Below, piece by piece: positions 33,323 through 42,701 of a DNA stretch of 64,000 nucleotides. Below the pieces are notes generated by a model that saw nothing but the letters and a program-made list of their open reading frames with translations, was not told where the DNA came from and ran no database searches. Made by a program: the position numbers and the translations under genes. The stretch spans positions 1-64,000 of the forward strand of contig JBFHGJ010000018.1 in assembly GCA_041583135.1 (NCBI GenBank). Reading direction: 5' to 3'. Every line of letters starts with the position of its first letter. Positions within the stretch are counted from its first letter, which is position 1. Source of the DNA: JABSOG01 sp041583135. Lineage in GTDB: Bacteria; Pseudomonadota; Gammaproteobacteria; Enterobacterales; Alteromonadaceae.

Positions 33323-36265
33323 ATGTATAACTTTAAGAAGAGTGTTGCAGCTATTGCTGTAGCGGCCTCTTTGGGTGCGGCTGCTCCTGCATTAGCAAAC
33401 CAAGGTGCCATCGTTGGTACTTCTGTTAACGAATCTGGTGCAGTACTCAGCAACGTAACCATTACCATCAAAAATGCCGAAACGGGTCTTACTCGTACAG
33501 TAACTTCTGACGGCTCTGGTTCATTCCGTTTCCCTCTTGTGCCTCCTGGCAAATACAACGTTGAAGCTTCTAAAGCCGGTTACAACACCACTGACCAACA
33601 AAACATCGTTGTAGGTCTGTCTGGTAAAACTACCCTTAACCTGGCTTTGATTTCTCAAACTGCTGAGCGCATCGAAGTTCGTGGCTCTGCTGTAGCTTTG
33701 GTTGACGTAACCAGTTCTACTACCGGTATCGTTGTTGATGCCGTTACTATGAACAAAGTACCTGTACCACGTGACTTGACTGGCGTTGCCCTTCTTGCTC
33801 CTGGTACAACCAAAGGTGACAGTGCTTTCGGTAACTTGCCTTCAATCGGTGGTGCTTCTGTTGCAGAAAACGCTTACTACGTAAACGGTCTTAACTTAAC
33901 CAACTTCCGTACTGGTGTTGGTTCTTCTGAGCCACCGTTCGAAATGTACGAGTCTTTCGAAGTTAAGACTGGTGGTTACTCTGCCGAATTCGGTCGTGTA
34001 ACTGGCGGTGTTATCAACGCTGAAACCAAATCTGGTACTAACGAATTCAAATGGGGTGTAAACTTCTTCTGGGAGCCGGATTCACTGCGCTCAGACAAGC
34101 CAAACTCATTGCGTGCCAACGGTACCAAGCGTATTGACAACTCTAACGACCAAAACGAATACCGTGACTTCAACATCTGGGCTTCTGGCGCAGCTATCGA
34201 AGACACTTTGTTCTACTACGTATTGTATAACCCACGTTCAGACGAGTTCGATTGGCGTGGTGCTGAGAATGCCAATGGTCAAACCATTTACAACTCTAAG
34301 AGCGATGACGCTTTCTGGGGTACCAAAATTGACTGGTACATCACTGAAAACAACATCCTTGAGTTGACTGCATTCTCTGACAAAACCACTGAAACTACTT
34401 ACACTCGCGCACCAGACTTGGCAGGTAACTTGCCCACTGAGCCAGCTGTAGGTCTTGACAAGCAAGGTGGTAAGAACTGGACATTGAAATACACTGGTGT
34501 TATTTCTGATGCGTTCTCAATCTCTGCTCAATACGGTATCAACGAATCTGACCGTACTGTTCAGTCTGCTTTAGACGCTAACCCAGCTGTATACTACCGC
34601 TACGATAGCACTGGTGCTTTCGTTCAAGGCGGCAACTTCGCTAACTTCTCTGTAGATGTTGGTGATGACCAGCGTGAAGTATTCCGTGTAGATGCTGACT
34701 TGTATGTTGGTGACCACTCTATCCGCTTCGGTTTGGATACTGAGACTCTGACTGCTGAAGCCAGAACCATCAACTCAGGTGGCGCATACTACTTGTTCTA
34801 CGTTGACGATTCAGGTGCAACCGATAACATCTATCAAGTACGTCACCGTACTTATCAGTCAGGCGGTACTTTCGATTCTGAAAACTTCGCTTACTACGTA
34901 CAAGACCAATGGCAAGTGACTGATAACTTGGTTATCAACATGGGTCTTCGTAACGACTCATTCGAAAACTTCAACGGTGTTGGTGATTCTTTCGTAGAAT
35001 TGTCTAACCAGTGGGCGCCACGTTTAGGTTTCGTCTATGACCTTTCTGGCGACGGCGAGTCTAAGATCTGGGCTAGCTACGGTCGTTACTACTTGCCAGT
35101 TGCAGCTAACACCAACATCCGTTTGGCTGGTGCTGAAACTTATATCCAAGACTACTATGTATTCGACGGCTTCCAAAACGAAGCTTTGGGTATTCCTAAC
35201 TTGACTGGTGCTTTGGTAACTAACCCTGATGGTTCTATCCGTCGTGACGTGTTCTCTGACGGTGACGTGCCAGATCCAGGTTCAATCGTTGATTCTTCAA
35301 TCGATCCAATGTACTCAGACGAATTCATCTTGGGCTACCAGTTCCAGTTGAACGACGAGTGGAGCGTTGGTATCCAAGGTACTTACCGTAAATTGGGCAC
35401 CACCATTGAAGACGTTGCAATCGATGCTGGCTTCAACACTTACTTAGAGCGTGAGTTCGGCAGCTCTTGTACTGAATGTTCTGGTTTCCACTACTACGTG
35501 TTGACCAACCCAGGTACTGACGTTGTTGTTACTACTGACCCTGATGGCGCCGATGGCCCATTGTCAAACGCAACTTACACCATTCCTGCTGCTGACTTGA
35601 ACTACCCTGAGTCAATCCGTAAGTACATCTCTTGGGACTTCACCGCAGAGCGTGCTTGGGATGACGTATGGATGTTGAAAGCTGCCTACACCTGGTCACA
35701 CAGCTACGGTAACAACGAAGGTTATGTACGTTCAGACAACGGTCAAGACGACGCTGGTTTGACAACTAACTTCGACCAACCTGGCCTTCTTGACGGTGGT
35801 TACGGTAAATTGCCAAATGACCGTCGTCATGCGTTGAAAGTATTTGGTTCTTACCAAGTAACTGACGCATTGAACGTAGGTATGAACCTTGCTGTTCAAA
35901 GCGGTCGTCCTAAGAACAAATTCGGTTACCACCCAACTGACGAATTCGCTCAGTTGTACGGTTCTGAGTCTTTCTTCGCTGGTGGTCAGTTGACTCCACG
36001 TGGTTCTGTAGGTAACACTGGTGTTGTTACTCAAATCGACTTGAGCGCAAGCTACACCTTCGATTTGGGCAGCGCTGGCGAATTGATGTTGCGTGCTGAC
36101 GTATTCAACATCTTGAACAGCGACACTGTTACTCAAATTAGTGAGATCTACGACAGCGAAGCGTCTGCTGATCCTACTAACCCAGACGTAGATCCTAACT
36201 ACGGCTTGCCAAACAACTGGCAAACTCCACGTTACGTACGTTTGAGCGCTTCTTTCCGCTTCTAA
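33323..36265 (+). CDS. Oar-like TonB-dependent outer-membrane receptor
   Basis: A 980-residue outer-membrane protein. Signal peptide (1-26, KKSVAAIAVAASLGAAAPALA), an N-terminal carboxypeptidase-regulatory-like beta-sandwich (about 30-105, VGTSVNESGAVLSNVTITIKN), a plug domain (about 120-230), and a 22-strand-type barrel ending in the outer-membrane signature RLSASFRF. The ATG at 33323 has GGGGAG at ideal spacing and is preferred to one 11 codons upstream. Codon use is strikingly biased to GGT, GCT, TCT, CGT and AAC/TTC compared with neighbours, as in the most abundant proteins. Oar-like receptors are thought to import or export large substrates such as peptides; the ligand is unknown. Two strong terminators follow. 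Confidence 0.92.
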   Translation: MYNFKKSVAAIAVAASLGAAAPALANQGAIVGTSVNESGAVLSNVTITIKNAETGLTRTVTSDGSGSFRFPLVPPGKYNVEASKAGYNTTDQQNIVVGLSGKTTLNLALISQTAERIEVRGSAVALVDVTSSTTGIVVDAVTMNKVPVPRDLTGVALLAPGTTKGDSAFGNLPSIGGASVAENAYYVNGLNLTNFRTGVGSSEPPFEMYESFEVKTGGYSAEFGRVTGGVINAETKSGTNEFKWGVNFFWEPDSLRSDKPNSLRANGTKRIDNSNDQNEYRDFNIWASGAAIEDTLFYYVLYNPRSDEFDWRGAENANGQTIYNSKSDDAFWGTKIDWYITENNILELTAFSDKTTETTYTRAPDLAGNLPTEPAVGLDKQGGKNWTLKYTGVISDAFSISAQYGINESDRTVQSALDANPAVYYRYDSTGAFVQGGNFANFSVDVGDDQREVFRVDADLYVGDHSIRFGLDTETLTAEARTINSGGAYYLFYVDDSGATDNIYQVRHRTYQSGGTFDSENFAYYVQDQWQVTDNLVINMGLRNDSFENFNGVGDSFVELSNQWAPRLGFVYDLSGDGESKIWASYGRYYLPVAANTNIRLAGAETYIQDYYVFDGFQNEALGIPNLTGALVTNPDGSIRRDVFSDGDVPDPGSIVDSSIDPMYSDEFILGYQFQLNDEWSVGIQGTYRKLGTTIEDVAIDAGFNTYLEREFGSSCTECSGFHYYVLTNPGTDVVVTTDPDGADGPLSNATYTIPAADLNYPESIRKYISWDFTAERAWDDVWMLKAAYTWSHSYGNNEGYVRSDNGQDDAGLTTNFDQPGLLDGGYGKLPNDRRHALKVFGSYQVTDALNVGMNLAVQSGRPKNKFGYHPTDEFAQLYGSESFFAGGQLTPRGSVGNTGVVTQIDLSASYTFDLGSAGELMLRADVFNILNSDTVTQISEIYDSEASADPTNPDVDPNYGLPNNWQTPRYVRLSASFRF

Positions 36266-36277
36266 TCTCGTAACGTC

Positions 36278-36299
36278 AAAGGTCAGGTAACTGACCTTT
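36278..36299 (+). terminator. First stem-loop after the receptor gene
   Basis: AAAGGTCA-GGTAAC-TGACCTTT, an 8-bp stem starting 13 bp after the stop, without a long T run. It probably protects the mRNA 3' end or acts with the next hairpin. Confidence 0.5.
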
Positions 36300-36311
36300 A
36301 CAAACCGATTG

Positions 36312-36345
36312 AAAATCCCCGGCGCTTGCCGGGGATTTTGTTTTA
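36312..36345 (+). terminator. Strong intrinsic terminator after the receptor gene
   Basis: AAAATCCCCGGC-GCTT-GCCGGGGATTTT, a 12-bp perfect stem followed by GTTTT. It isolates the sulfotransferase gene from the highly expressed receptor. Confidence 0.9.
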
Positions 36346-36497
36346 ACCAGCAATCCCCCTTCCCTGCAACACGCCTTAGCGGCCACGACACTAGCTGTCT
36401 AAAAGTCCAGTTTTTCATATCAATAGCAGCAGTTCTGAGGTAATATAGGCGCCAATAAATCTGCATTAAAGACGAATTCAATACCCAGGAGTTTTCA

Positions 36498-37940
36498 TTG
36501 GATCCTATAGCGCTCGCAAAACAAATTATCCAAAACGTTCAAGGTAATTGTCACGAGAAAGCCTCCGTCGATTTAAGAACCTTACTCGCCTACGATGCGC
36601 CCTTAGGCGATAAATGGGGCGATTTGGCCCGCATTGCTTTAATCATCGGCGAAAAAGCCATGGCAATGGACTGCGCCAATCGCTTTTTCAATACCAAACC
36701 CGGCAGAGAGCGTATCGTGCCGGTCGCCGGTATCTATGCCGAAGCGGGCGCTTTAGATAAGGCCATTGAGTTTGTCGAAAAGCGCATGGGTAACGTTCGT
36801 GACTTTGCCTCATTTCATTTTCTCGGCACCGTTTACGGCCAACTCGGCCAACTGGATAAAGCGATAGAAAACCTAACCGGCGCGTTAAAAATTCACGCGC
36901 CATCAGGCATCACTTGGTTGACCTTAAGTGCCTACGCCGATTTTGCCAAGCACCCTGAACTGTTGGCGCAATTGAGCGAACAATGTCAAAAGGCCCAAGA
37001 TAAAGACTGGCAAAACGCCGGACGATTGTACTTTGCTTTGGCCAAAGCCCAAGCAGACGTCAAAGACAAAGACGCCTCAATGAGCGCGTATCAAAAAGCC
37101 AATCAAATCTTTAGCCAACACACCAAACATCAAAGTGTGCGCCCTGCGGTAGATAAGTCCATCGAAGTCTTTAACCGCGATATGCTGATGAGAATGCCAA
37201 CCCCAAGATTATTCACCGACAGGCCAATTTTTATCGCCGGTCTGCCAAGAAGTGGCACCACCTTACTTGAGCAAATCATTTCCAGTCACAGCGCCGTGGT
37301 TGGCGGTGGCGAGCAAAGTGCGTTACGGCTCGCCCTCAATGGTGTTGGTGAAACCGACATCTACAAAGTGCTGCAATCGGGCGACAACGAAAAGATTGTC
37401 GATTACTTCGATTTGGCGGTAAACCGTTATCTTCACCTTTCTGAGGAGCAATTCGGCTATGAAGGTCGCTTTGTCGATAAAAGCCTGAGCAACAACCGTT
37501 ACCTTGGTATTATCGCCAGCATGTTTCCTAAGGCGCCGATCATTATTATCAGACGTCAACCGCAAGACATCGCTTGGTCGGCCTACCGCGCCTGTTTCAA
37601 CGATAACTCTACTTGGAGCTGGTCACCTGAGCGTATCGCCGAATATATTCATGCCGAAGAAAAGCTGTTCGACCACTGGCTTAAAGTGATCCCGGGTCGC
37701 ATTTTAGAGGTGCGTTACGAAGACCTAGTGGGCAACTTCGACAACGAATTGATGCGCATAATGAATTTCTTAAGCTTACCTATCGAGTCAGGGCAAAAGA
37801 CATTCTATAAATCCGACAGCGTGGTCACCACCTCCTCGGTTGCTCAAGTTCGTGCGCCGCTCGACAAAGGCGGTATCAACCGCAGCCAAGACGGCAATGC
37901 CTTTGTCGAACAGTTCCAAACCTTTTATCAACGCCAATAA
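36498..37940 (+). CDS. TPR-repeat sulfotransferase
   Basis: A 480-residue cytoplasmic protein with N-terminal tetratricopeptide repeats (about 5-215, for example LGTVYGQLGQLDKAIENLTGAL) and a C-terminal sulfotransferase domain. The 5'-phosphosulfate-binding loop is IFIAGLPRSGTTLLEQI (244-260) and the 3'-phosphate region FPKAPIIIIRRQPQDIAWSAY follows (about 344-364), so it should use PAPS. Start is TTG with AGGAG seven bases upstream. This architecture resembles bacterial proteins annotated as TPR-containing sulfotransferases; the acceptor (protein, peptide or glycan) is unknown. It directly follows the Oar-like receptor but behind two terminators. Confidence 0.87.
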   Translation: MDPIALAKQIIQNVQGNCHEKASVDLRTLLAYDAPLGDKWGDLARIALIIGEKAMAMDCANRFFNTKPGRERIVPVAGIYAEAGALDKAIEFVEKRMGNVRDFASFHFLGTVYGQLGQLDKAIENLTGALKIHAPSGITWLTLSAYADFAKHPELLAQLSEQCQKAQDKDWQNAGRLYFALAKAQADVKDKDASMSAYQKANQIFSQHTKHQSVRPAVDKSIEVFNRDMLMRMPTPRLFTDRPIFIAGLPRSGTTLLEQIISSHSAVVGGGEQSALRLALNGVGETDIYKVLQSGDNEKIVDYFDLAVNRYLHLSEEQFGYEGRFVDKSLSNNRYLGIIASMFPKAPIIIIRRQPQDIAWSAYRACFNDNSTWSWSPERIAEYIHAEEKLFDHWLKVIPGRILEVRYEDLVGNFDNELMRIMNFLSLPIESGQKTFYKSDSVVTTSSVAQVRAPLDKGGINRSQDGNAFVEQFQTFYQRQ

Positions 37941-38000
37941 ACCTGAAATGGCGCAGCGTATCTCCCACCCTGCGCCACAACGCTGCCCACACGCCCAATT

Positions 38001-40097
38001 ATGATGAACCTTAGCGATAGCCTTAAGCAAACCATCCGTGACATCCACAAGCGCATCGGTCAAAACCTCAGCCATTATCAGGTAAGGCCGCAGCAAAACT
38101 ATTTGGTGGCTGAAATCGCTAAGACTTTAAGCGGTGAATATGACAAGCAAAACCGCCTATGCGTGATTGAAGCAGGCACTGGTACCGGTAAATCCTTGGC
38201 CTATTGTTTAGGCGCCATTCCACTGGCGATGAAACACAAGTTAACAGTCGTGATCTCCACCGCAACCGTTGCCTTGCAAGAGCAGTTGTTTAATAAAGAT
38301 TTGCCATTTTTTGCCAAACACAGCGGCTTAGATGTCAGTTTTGATATCGCCAAAGGCCGTCAGCGTTACGTATGCGCCAGCAAGCTTGCGGATTTTGCCG
38401 CGACTGCCGCCGACCAAGACAATCAGCGTGGCATGTTTGACAGCCCCCCCTCGACTAAAACCATTGAGCTGTTAAAGCGGCTTTATAAAGCCTATGCCTC
38501 AGGTAAGTGGGATGGCGACAAAGACAGCTGGCCAAGCGTCATTCCCGATGACGTATGGCGACATGTGGCCTCAGACAAGCATAGCTGCCTGCGCTCACTT
38601 GAAGAACATCGCAATTGCCCGTTTCATCTTGCCCGAGACCGCATAGAAGGTCTTGATGTACTTATCGTCAATCACGCGCTTTTATTGGCAGATTTAGAAC
38701 TTGGCGGCGGTAAAATCTTGACCGAACCGGGCAAAAGCGTCTATCTACTCGATGAGGTCCATCACCTACCGCAGATCACCCGTGATTTTGCCTCGGCCCA
38801 GGTCACCACCTTCGGCGCCAAAGAGTGGCTGGATAAACTCCCGGCACTGTCTCAGTCTCTGGCCAAAACCCTCACTCGCTCGGCGGCCATTGGCATTAAT
38901 TTAAAGGTATTGGATCTGGTCGATGACATCGGTAAAGACCTCTCAGAGGTCTTTGTTCATCTTCAGCAAAATCACCAGATATTGTTTAAAGAAGAACAGC
39001 TTAAGCGCTTTGAAAACGGCGAGCTGCCAGCGGATCTCAAACTCAAGGCACAAGCCATAGGCCCAGCGACAGGCCAACTGCTCGCGCAGATCAACAAATA
39101 TCAAGAGATCTTAAAAAACGAACTATCCGAGGGCGATATCAGCCCCAGTGTCGGCGAGCCTTTAATGTCAGACCTTGGCTTTTTCATTCATCGATTAGAA
39201 AATCTGCATAAGCTTTGGCGTGAATGGAGCTATGAGCGCTCAGAAAAAGCCCCCCCCAGTGCGCGCTGGATTGAAGTCATCAAAACCCAAGGTAAGCAGC
39301 AGTTCGATTATTTGCTTGCTTCCTCACCAATTGAAATCGGCTTTTTTCTACAAGAAAAGCTGTGGCACGAATGCGCCGGGGCCATCTTATGCTCTGCGAC
39401 CCTAACCGCATTAGGCAAGTTTGACTTTTTCCGCAAACAAGTTGGATTAAAAGCCAACGACGGCACCCGCTATCTGAAAGTCGATAGCCCTTTTGACTAT
39501 CGCAATCAAGCTCAACTGCATGTGCCTAAGCTCACCTGCGAGCCAAGTGCGCCAAAGTATACCGATGAGCTGATTAAAGTGCTGCCGGGTCTGTTAGAGG
39601 GTATCAACGCCTCTTTGGTGCTATTTTCCTCCTACTGGCAAATGGAAGCAGTGGCCGATAAGCTCAAAGCCAAATATGGCGATAAATTGCTGGTGCAAGG
39701 CCAAGCCGCCAGACAACTGATCATAGAGCAACATAAGGCTGCCATCGATAAAGGCAAAGTCAGCATTATTTTCGGCACTCAGAGCTTTTCCGAAGGGCTT
39801 GACTTGCCCGGTGATTACCTTACCAATGTGATCATTACCAAGATCCCATTTGCCGTGCCGACCTCGCCGGTAGAGGAAGCCCACGCCGAGTACATCAAAG
39901 CCAAAGGCGGCAATCCGTTTTTAGAGCTGAGTATTCCACAGGCATCAAAAAAATTGGTTCAGGCGGTGGGGCGCTTGCTGCGCAACGAGAAAGACAGCGG
40001 ACGGGTGGTGATCTTAGATAGGCGCTTAGTCAGTAAACGTTACGGCCAGTCGATGCTAGATGCCTTGCCGCCGTTTAAGCGTATTATCGAATATTAA
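38001..40097 (+). CDS. dinG: ATP-dependent DNA helicase DinG
   Basis: A 698-residue XPD-like superfamily 2 5'-3' helicase. Walker A EAGTGTGKSLAY (57-68), DEAH-type box LLDEVHHLP, and motif VI QAVGRLLRNEKDSGRV are present. In the iron-sulfur region only three cysteines are evident: C125 (YVCASKL), C196 (HSCLRS) and C206 (RNCPFHLARDRI), whereas E. coli DinG uses four. It heads a compact operon with the TSUP permease (6-bp gap) and priC. Start may be either of two adjacent ATG codons (38001 or 38004). Confidence 0.93.
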   Translation: MMNLSDSLKQTIRDIHKRIGQNLSHYQVRPQQNYLVAEIAKTLSGEYDKQNRLCVIEAGTGTGKSLAYCLGAIPLAMKHKLTVVISTATVALQEQLFNKDLPFFAKHSGLDVSFDIAKGRQRYVCASKLADFAATAADQDNQRGMFDSPPSTKTIELLKRLYKAYASGKWDGDKDSWPSVIPDDVWRHVASDKHSCLRSLEEHRNCPFHLARDRIEGLDVLIVNHALLLADLELGGGKILTEPGKSVYLLDEVHHLPQITRDFASAQVTTFGAKEWLDKLPALSQSLAKTLTRSAAIGINLKVLDLVDDIGKDLSEVFVHLQQNHQILFKEEQLKRFENGELPADLKLKAQAIGPATGQLLAQINKYQEILKNELSEGDISPSVGEPLMSDLGFFIHRLENLHKLWREWSYERSEKAPPSARWIEVIKTQGKQQFDYLLASSPIEIGFFLQEKLWHECAGAILCSATLTALGKFDFFRKQVGLKANDGTRYLKVDSPFDYRNQAQLHVPKLTCEPSAPKYTDELIKVLPGLLEGINASLVLFSSYWQMEAVADKLKAKYGDKLLVQGQAARQLIIEQHKAAIDKGKVSIIFGTQSFSEGLDLPGDYLTNVIITKIPFAVPTSPVEEAHAEYIKAKGGNPFLELSIPQASKKLVQAVGRLLRNEKDSGRVVILDRRLVSKRYGQSMLDALPPFKRIIEY

Positions 40098-40103
40098 GGC
40101 GAG

Positions 40104-40868
40104 ATGATGGAACTGCATACCCTTTTACTGTTGATTTTAGCCGGTTTTTTCGCCGGTTTTATCGACGCGGTTGCCGGCGGTGGCGGTCTGCTCAGCGTTC
40201 CCTCTTTACTGGCGGCAGGTTTACCACCGCATCTGGCGCTTGGCACCAATAAACTGGCGGCAACGTTCAGCTCCATTACCTCCAGTATCACATTTTTTAA
40301 GAAAAAACTCTTTGATCCGGCGTTTTGGCGCAGCGCCGTGATAGCCACAGCCATTGGCGCTGTACTCGGCACCTTGGCGGTCGATAGCCTCTCTACCGAG
40401 GTGCTCGATAAAACGCTGCCGGTGGTGATCTTTCTCGCCGCCATTTATAGCCTGATGGCCCCCCATGGTTGTGACAAAACCGTGGACTTGCCACAACTGG
40501 GCAGAAAACTTCGCGCCAGTCAGTGGCTACAAGGGCTATCTTTAGGCTTTTATGACGGTTTGGCAGGTCCCGGTAGCGGCACTTTCTGGATGGTCTCATC
40601 AATGGCACTATATAAAATGAATCTACTGTTGTGTTGCGGCTTAGCCCGTACCATGACCTTTATCAGCAATTCGTTTTCATTAGTCGCTTTTATCGTTTTG
40701 GCAAAGGTAGACTTTACCATAGGTATCGCGATGGGCTTGAGCATGATGATAGGCTCGTTTATCGGCGCCCATTCGGCCATCAAGTTTGGCCAACGCTTTA
40801 TTCGTCCACTATTTACCTTGGTGGTACTTGCCATCGCGTTGAAACTGGCCATAGAGGCATGGGTTTAA
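40104..40868 (+). CDS. TSUP (TauE/SafE) family membrane permease
   Basis: A 254-residue integral membrane protein with seven to eight hydrophobic segments. The N-terminal FFAGFIDAVAGGGGLLSVPSLLAAGLP and GLYDGLAGPGSGTFW-like second repeat (FYDGLAGPGSGTFWMV) are hallmarks of the TauE/SafE family, close to E. coli YfcA. Members export organosulfonates, sulfite or related anions; the substrate here is unknown. GGCGAG just before the ATG is the ribosome site. It is sandwiched between dinG and priC with 6-bp and 1-bp gaps. Confidence 0.9.
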   Translation: MMELHTLLLLILAGFFAGFIDAVAGGGGLLSVPSLLAAGLPPHLALGTNKLAATFSSITSSITFFKKKLFDPAFWRSAVIATAIGAVLGTLAVDSLSTEVLDKTLPVVIFLAAIYSLMAPHGCDKTVDLPQLGRKLRASQWLQGLSLGFYDGLAGPGSGTFWMVSSMALYKMNLLLCCGLARTMTFISNSFSLVAFIVLAKVDFTIGIAMGLSMMIGSFIGAHSAIKFGQRFIRPLFTLVVLAIALKLAIEAWV

Positions 40869-40869
40869 C

Positions 40870-41484
40870 ATGCTGACCCAAAGTTTAATCATCCGCATCG
40901 CCGAGCAAATCGACACGCTAAAGCAGCAAACCGAGCAGATTGACCAACACAACGCCACCGTTCGCTCCAACCGCTTTAAGTACCGTGATATCTTTCATCC
41001 ACAGCTGTTTCGCTGCGACTCGACCAAACTGCTCGACTATGTTTTGGAGGCGGAGAAAAACTTCAAAACATTACTCAAAGGCCCCTCTTACGCCGCCCAC
41101 CTGCCCGCTTTGGGCGAAAAGCTCAGCTGCCAGATTGCCGCCATCAACCAAGCGGTAAAAGCCAATGCAGTGGTACTAAAAGAGCACAACTACCAATCGA
41201 AACGGGCCAAACAACGCTATCAGCAGCGATACAAAAAAGTCGCCAGTCAAATGATGGCCAACAGCCATGAGCTGTATGAAGAATTGGCGCGCAATCATGA
41301 ATTTGAACGACGACTCAATGAAATGATCTATGAGCGCAAAGCCCAACTCGGCGGTGCCGATGCGCCGACTACCGAGCGACTCAACCGCGAAATGCTGGCG
41401 TTGCATGAGCGCTTGGGTCGCTGCCGCCGCGCCATTACCGCCGTCGAAGAACGCATTCAATTTGCCGAATCAAAAACCCGTTAA
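40870..41484 (+). CDS. priC: Primosomal replication protein PriC
   Basis: A 204-residue largely alpha-helical, basic protein resembling PriC: it contains the FKYRDIFHPQLFRCDSTKLLDYVLEAEKNFKTL segment and Arg/Lys-rich C-terminal helices. PriC loads DnaB at stalled forks independently of PriA. One base separates it from the TSUP gene, so it is translated from the dinG transcript. The assignment rests on motif recall; identity to E. coli PriC appears low. Confidence 0.75.
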   Translation: MLTQSLIIRIAEQIDTLKQQTEQIDQHNATVRSNRFKYRDIFHPQLFRCDSTKLLDYVLEAEKNFKTLLKGPSYAAHLPALGEKLSCQIAAINQAVKANAVVLKEHNYQSKRAKQRYQQRYKKVASQMMANSHELYEELARNHEFERRLNEMIYERKAQLGGADAPTTERLNREMLALHERLGRCRRAITAVEERIQFAESKTR

Positions 41485-41520
41485 TAAGGCCTAATCAAAC
41501 CCAAGCCTTATTCAAATAAT

Positions 41521-41586
41521 AGGGTGGGCTTGGTCGGAACGAGCGTCCACCATTCGCTTTGGGTTGTAGAGGCGGGTTGTTCAAGC
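41521..41586 (+). repeat. Dispersed repeat, copy B
   Basis: Begins with a hairpin GGTGGGC...GTCCACC enclosing GGAACGAGC, followed by GGGTTGTAGAGGCGGGTTGTTCAAGC. It matches the minus strand of 5163-5290 in motif order. It lies between the convergent priC and kynA genes and might help terminate transcription. Confidence 0.65.
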
Positions 41587-41609
41587 AATGATGTAAATCA
41601 ACGCCCAAC

Positions 41610-42701
41610 CTAGACCGGACAAAATCCCATTGCCTTTTTCAGTTCAATCGGCAGTTCGGGTAAATCTCGTTTCGGTAGTAAAAACGTCGCGATGGTAAAC
41701 AGATCGCTAAACACCCGATTACGCTCAGTGGTGCGTTTCAAATACTCAGTGCCGCTAGAGCCGCCGGTGCCAATTTTAGCCCCCAACATACGTTGCACCA
41801 TCATCGAATGTTTATAACGCCAAATGGTCATCTGCTCGTCGATTTCCGTTAGCGCCTGCAACAGCTGAAACGGTAAGTTAAACACAGGTTCATCTTGATA
41901 CAGGGTAATGAACAGCGCACTGAGCATCGCCTTATGACTTAGGCGAAATGCCTTTTCTTCACGCTTTTGCTGATAACGCGTCTTATCAAGCAAAACGGCA
42001 AACTTTTCGCGATTATCTTCAATGGCTTTCAGTTGCACCCGGCGATCTTTTGGCGACAGTTCCTCAATGCTGTTGACAATTTTAATGTCGTTATCGAGCA
42101 TCACCTCGGTGGCTTTTTGATATAGCTTCCAAAACTTAAACTCGCCGAACTCCAAAAACGGCATACGCGCCAACCAACTGTCCATCAACTCAAACAAACA
42201 GGGCTTTTGTTCAAGCTCACGCAAAAACTGCTGCTGATCGGGCTTGAGCCTGCTGTAGAACGATTGTTTATCAAAATCGATGCGATAGTCACTCTTAAGC
42301 CCCAAGACAATTTCCAGCATTTTCCACTGCACACTTTGAAAGCCCGATGCCGGCACCAAAAAATCACGAAACGCCAAAAACTCTTGCGGCGTCATACATT
42401 CTAATACTTCAATTTGCTGGTTCAGCAGCAGCTGAATTTTCAATACCCGATTCAGACGATGCACCACCGTCGTCAGCTCATCGTCTTTAACGCTAGAATG
42501 ATTGAAAATATCAATCACCGAATTGAACTCATGGAGGATCTGTTTAAACCACAATTCATAGGCTTGGTGGGTCACAATAAACAAGGTTTCGTCGTGCACC
42601 GGTTCACCGTAAAAAGCGCTTTCTGGTTGTTGTGCCGATAGGATCTTATCGAGTTGCAGATAATCGCCGTAATCACAAGGCTTTCTCAGTTTTACCGTCA
42701 T
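41610..42701 (-). CDS. kynA: Tryptophan 2,3-dioxygenase
   Basis: A 363-residue haem enzyme opening the indole ring of tryptophan to N-formylkynurenine, the first step of the kynurenine pathway. Family motifs: DETLFIVTHQAYELWFKQILHE with the active-site His, RYKHSMMVQRMLG with the haem-ligand His, and KIGTGGSSGTEYL. Start has AGGAGA upstream. No other kynurenine pathway gene is in the window. It is longer than the 280-residue Xanthomonas enzyme, mainly in the middle helical part. Divergent from pyrB. Confidence 0.94.
   Translation of the reverse strand: MTVKLRKPCDYGDYLQLDKILSAQQPESAFYGEPVHDETLFIVTHQAYELWFKQILHEFNSVIDIFNHSSVKDDELTTVVHRLNRVLKIQLLLNQQIEVLECMTPQEFLAFRDFLVPASGFQSVQWKMLEIVLGLKSDYRIDFDKQSFYSRLKPDQQQFLRELEQKPCLFELMDSWLARMPFLEFGEFKFWKLYQKATEVMLDNDIKIVNSIEELSPKDRRVQLKAIEDNREKFAVLLDKTRYQQKREEKAFRLSHKAMLSALFITLYQDEPVFNLPFQLLQALTEIDEQMTIWRYKHSMMVQRMLGAKIGTGGSSGTEYLKRTTERNRVFSDLFTIATFLLPKRDLPELPIELKKAMGFCPV

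Noticed and set aside
35732..36481. A 249-codon open frame antisense to the TonB-dependent receptor
   Set aside because: The receptor's extreme codon bias removes antisense stop codons. Its product has no recognisable features and the sense gene is certain.
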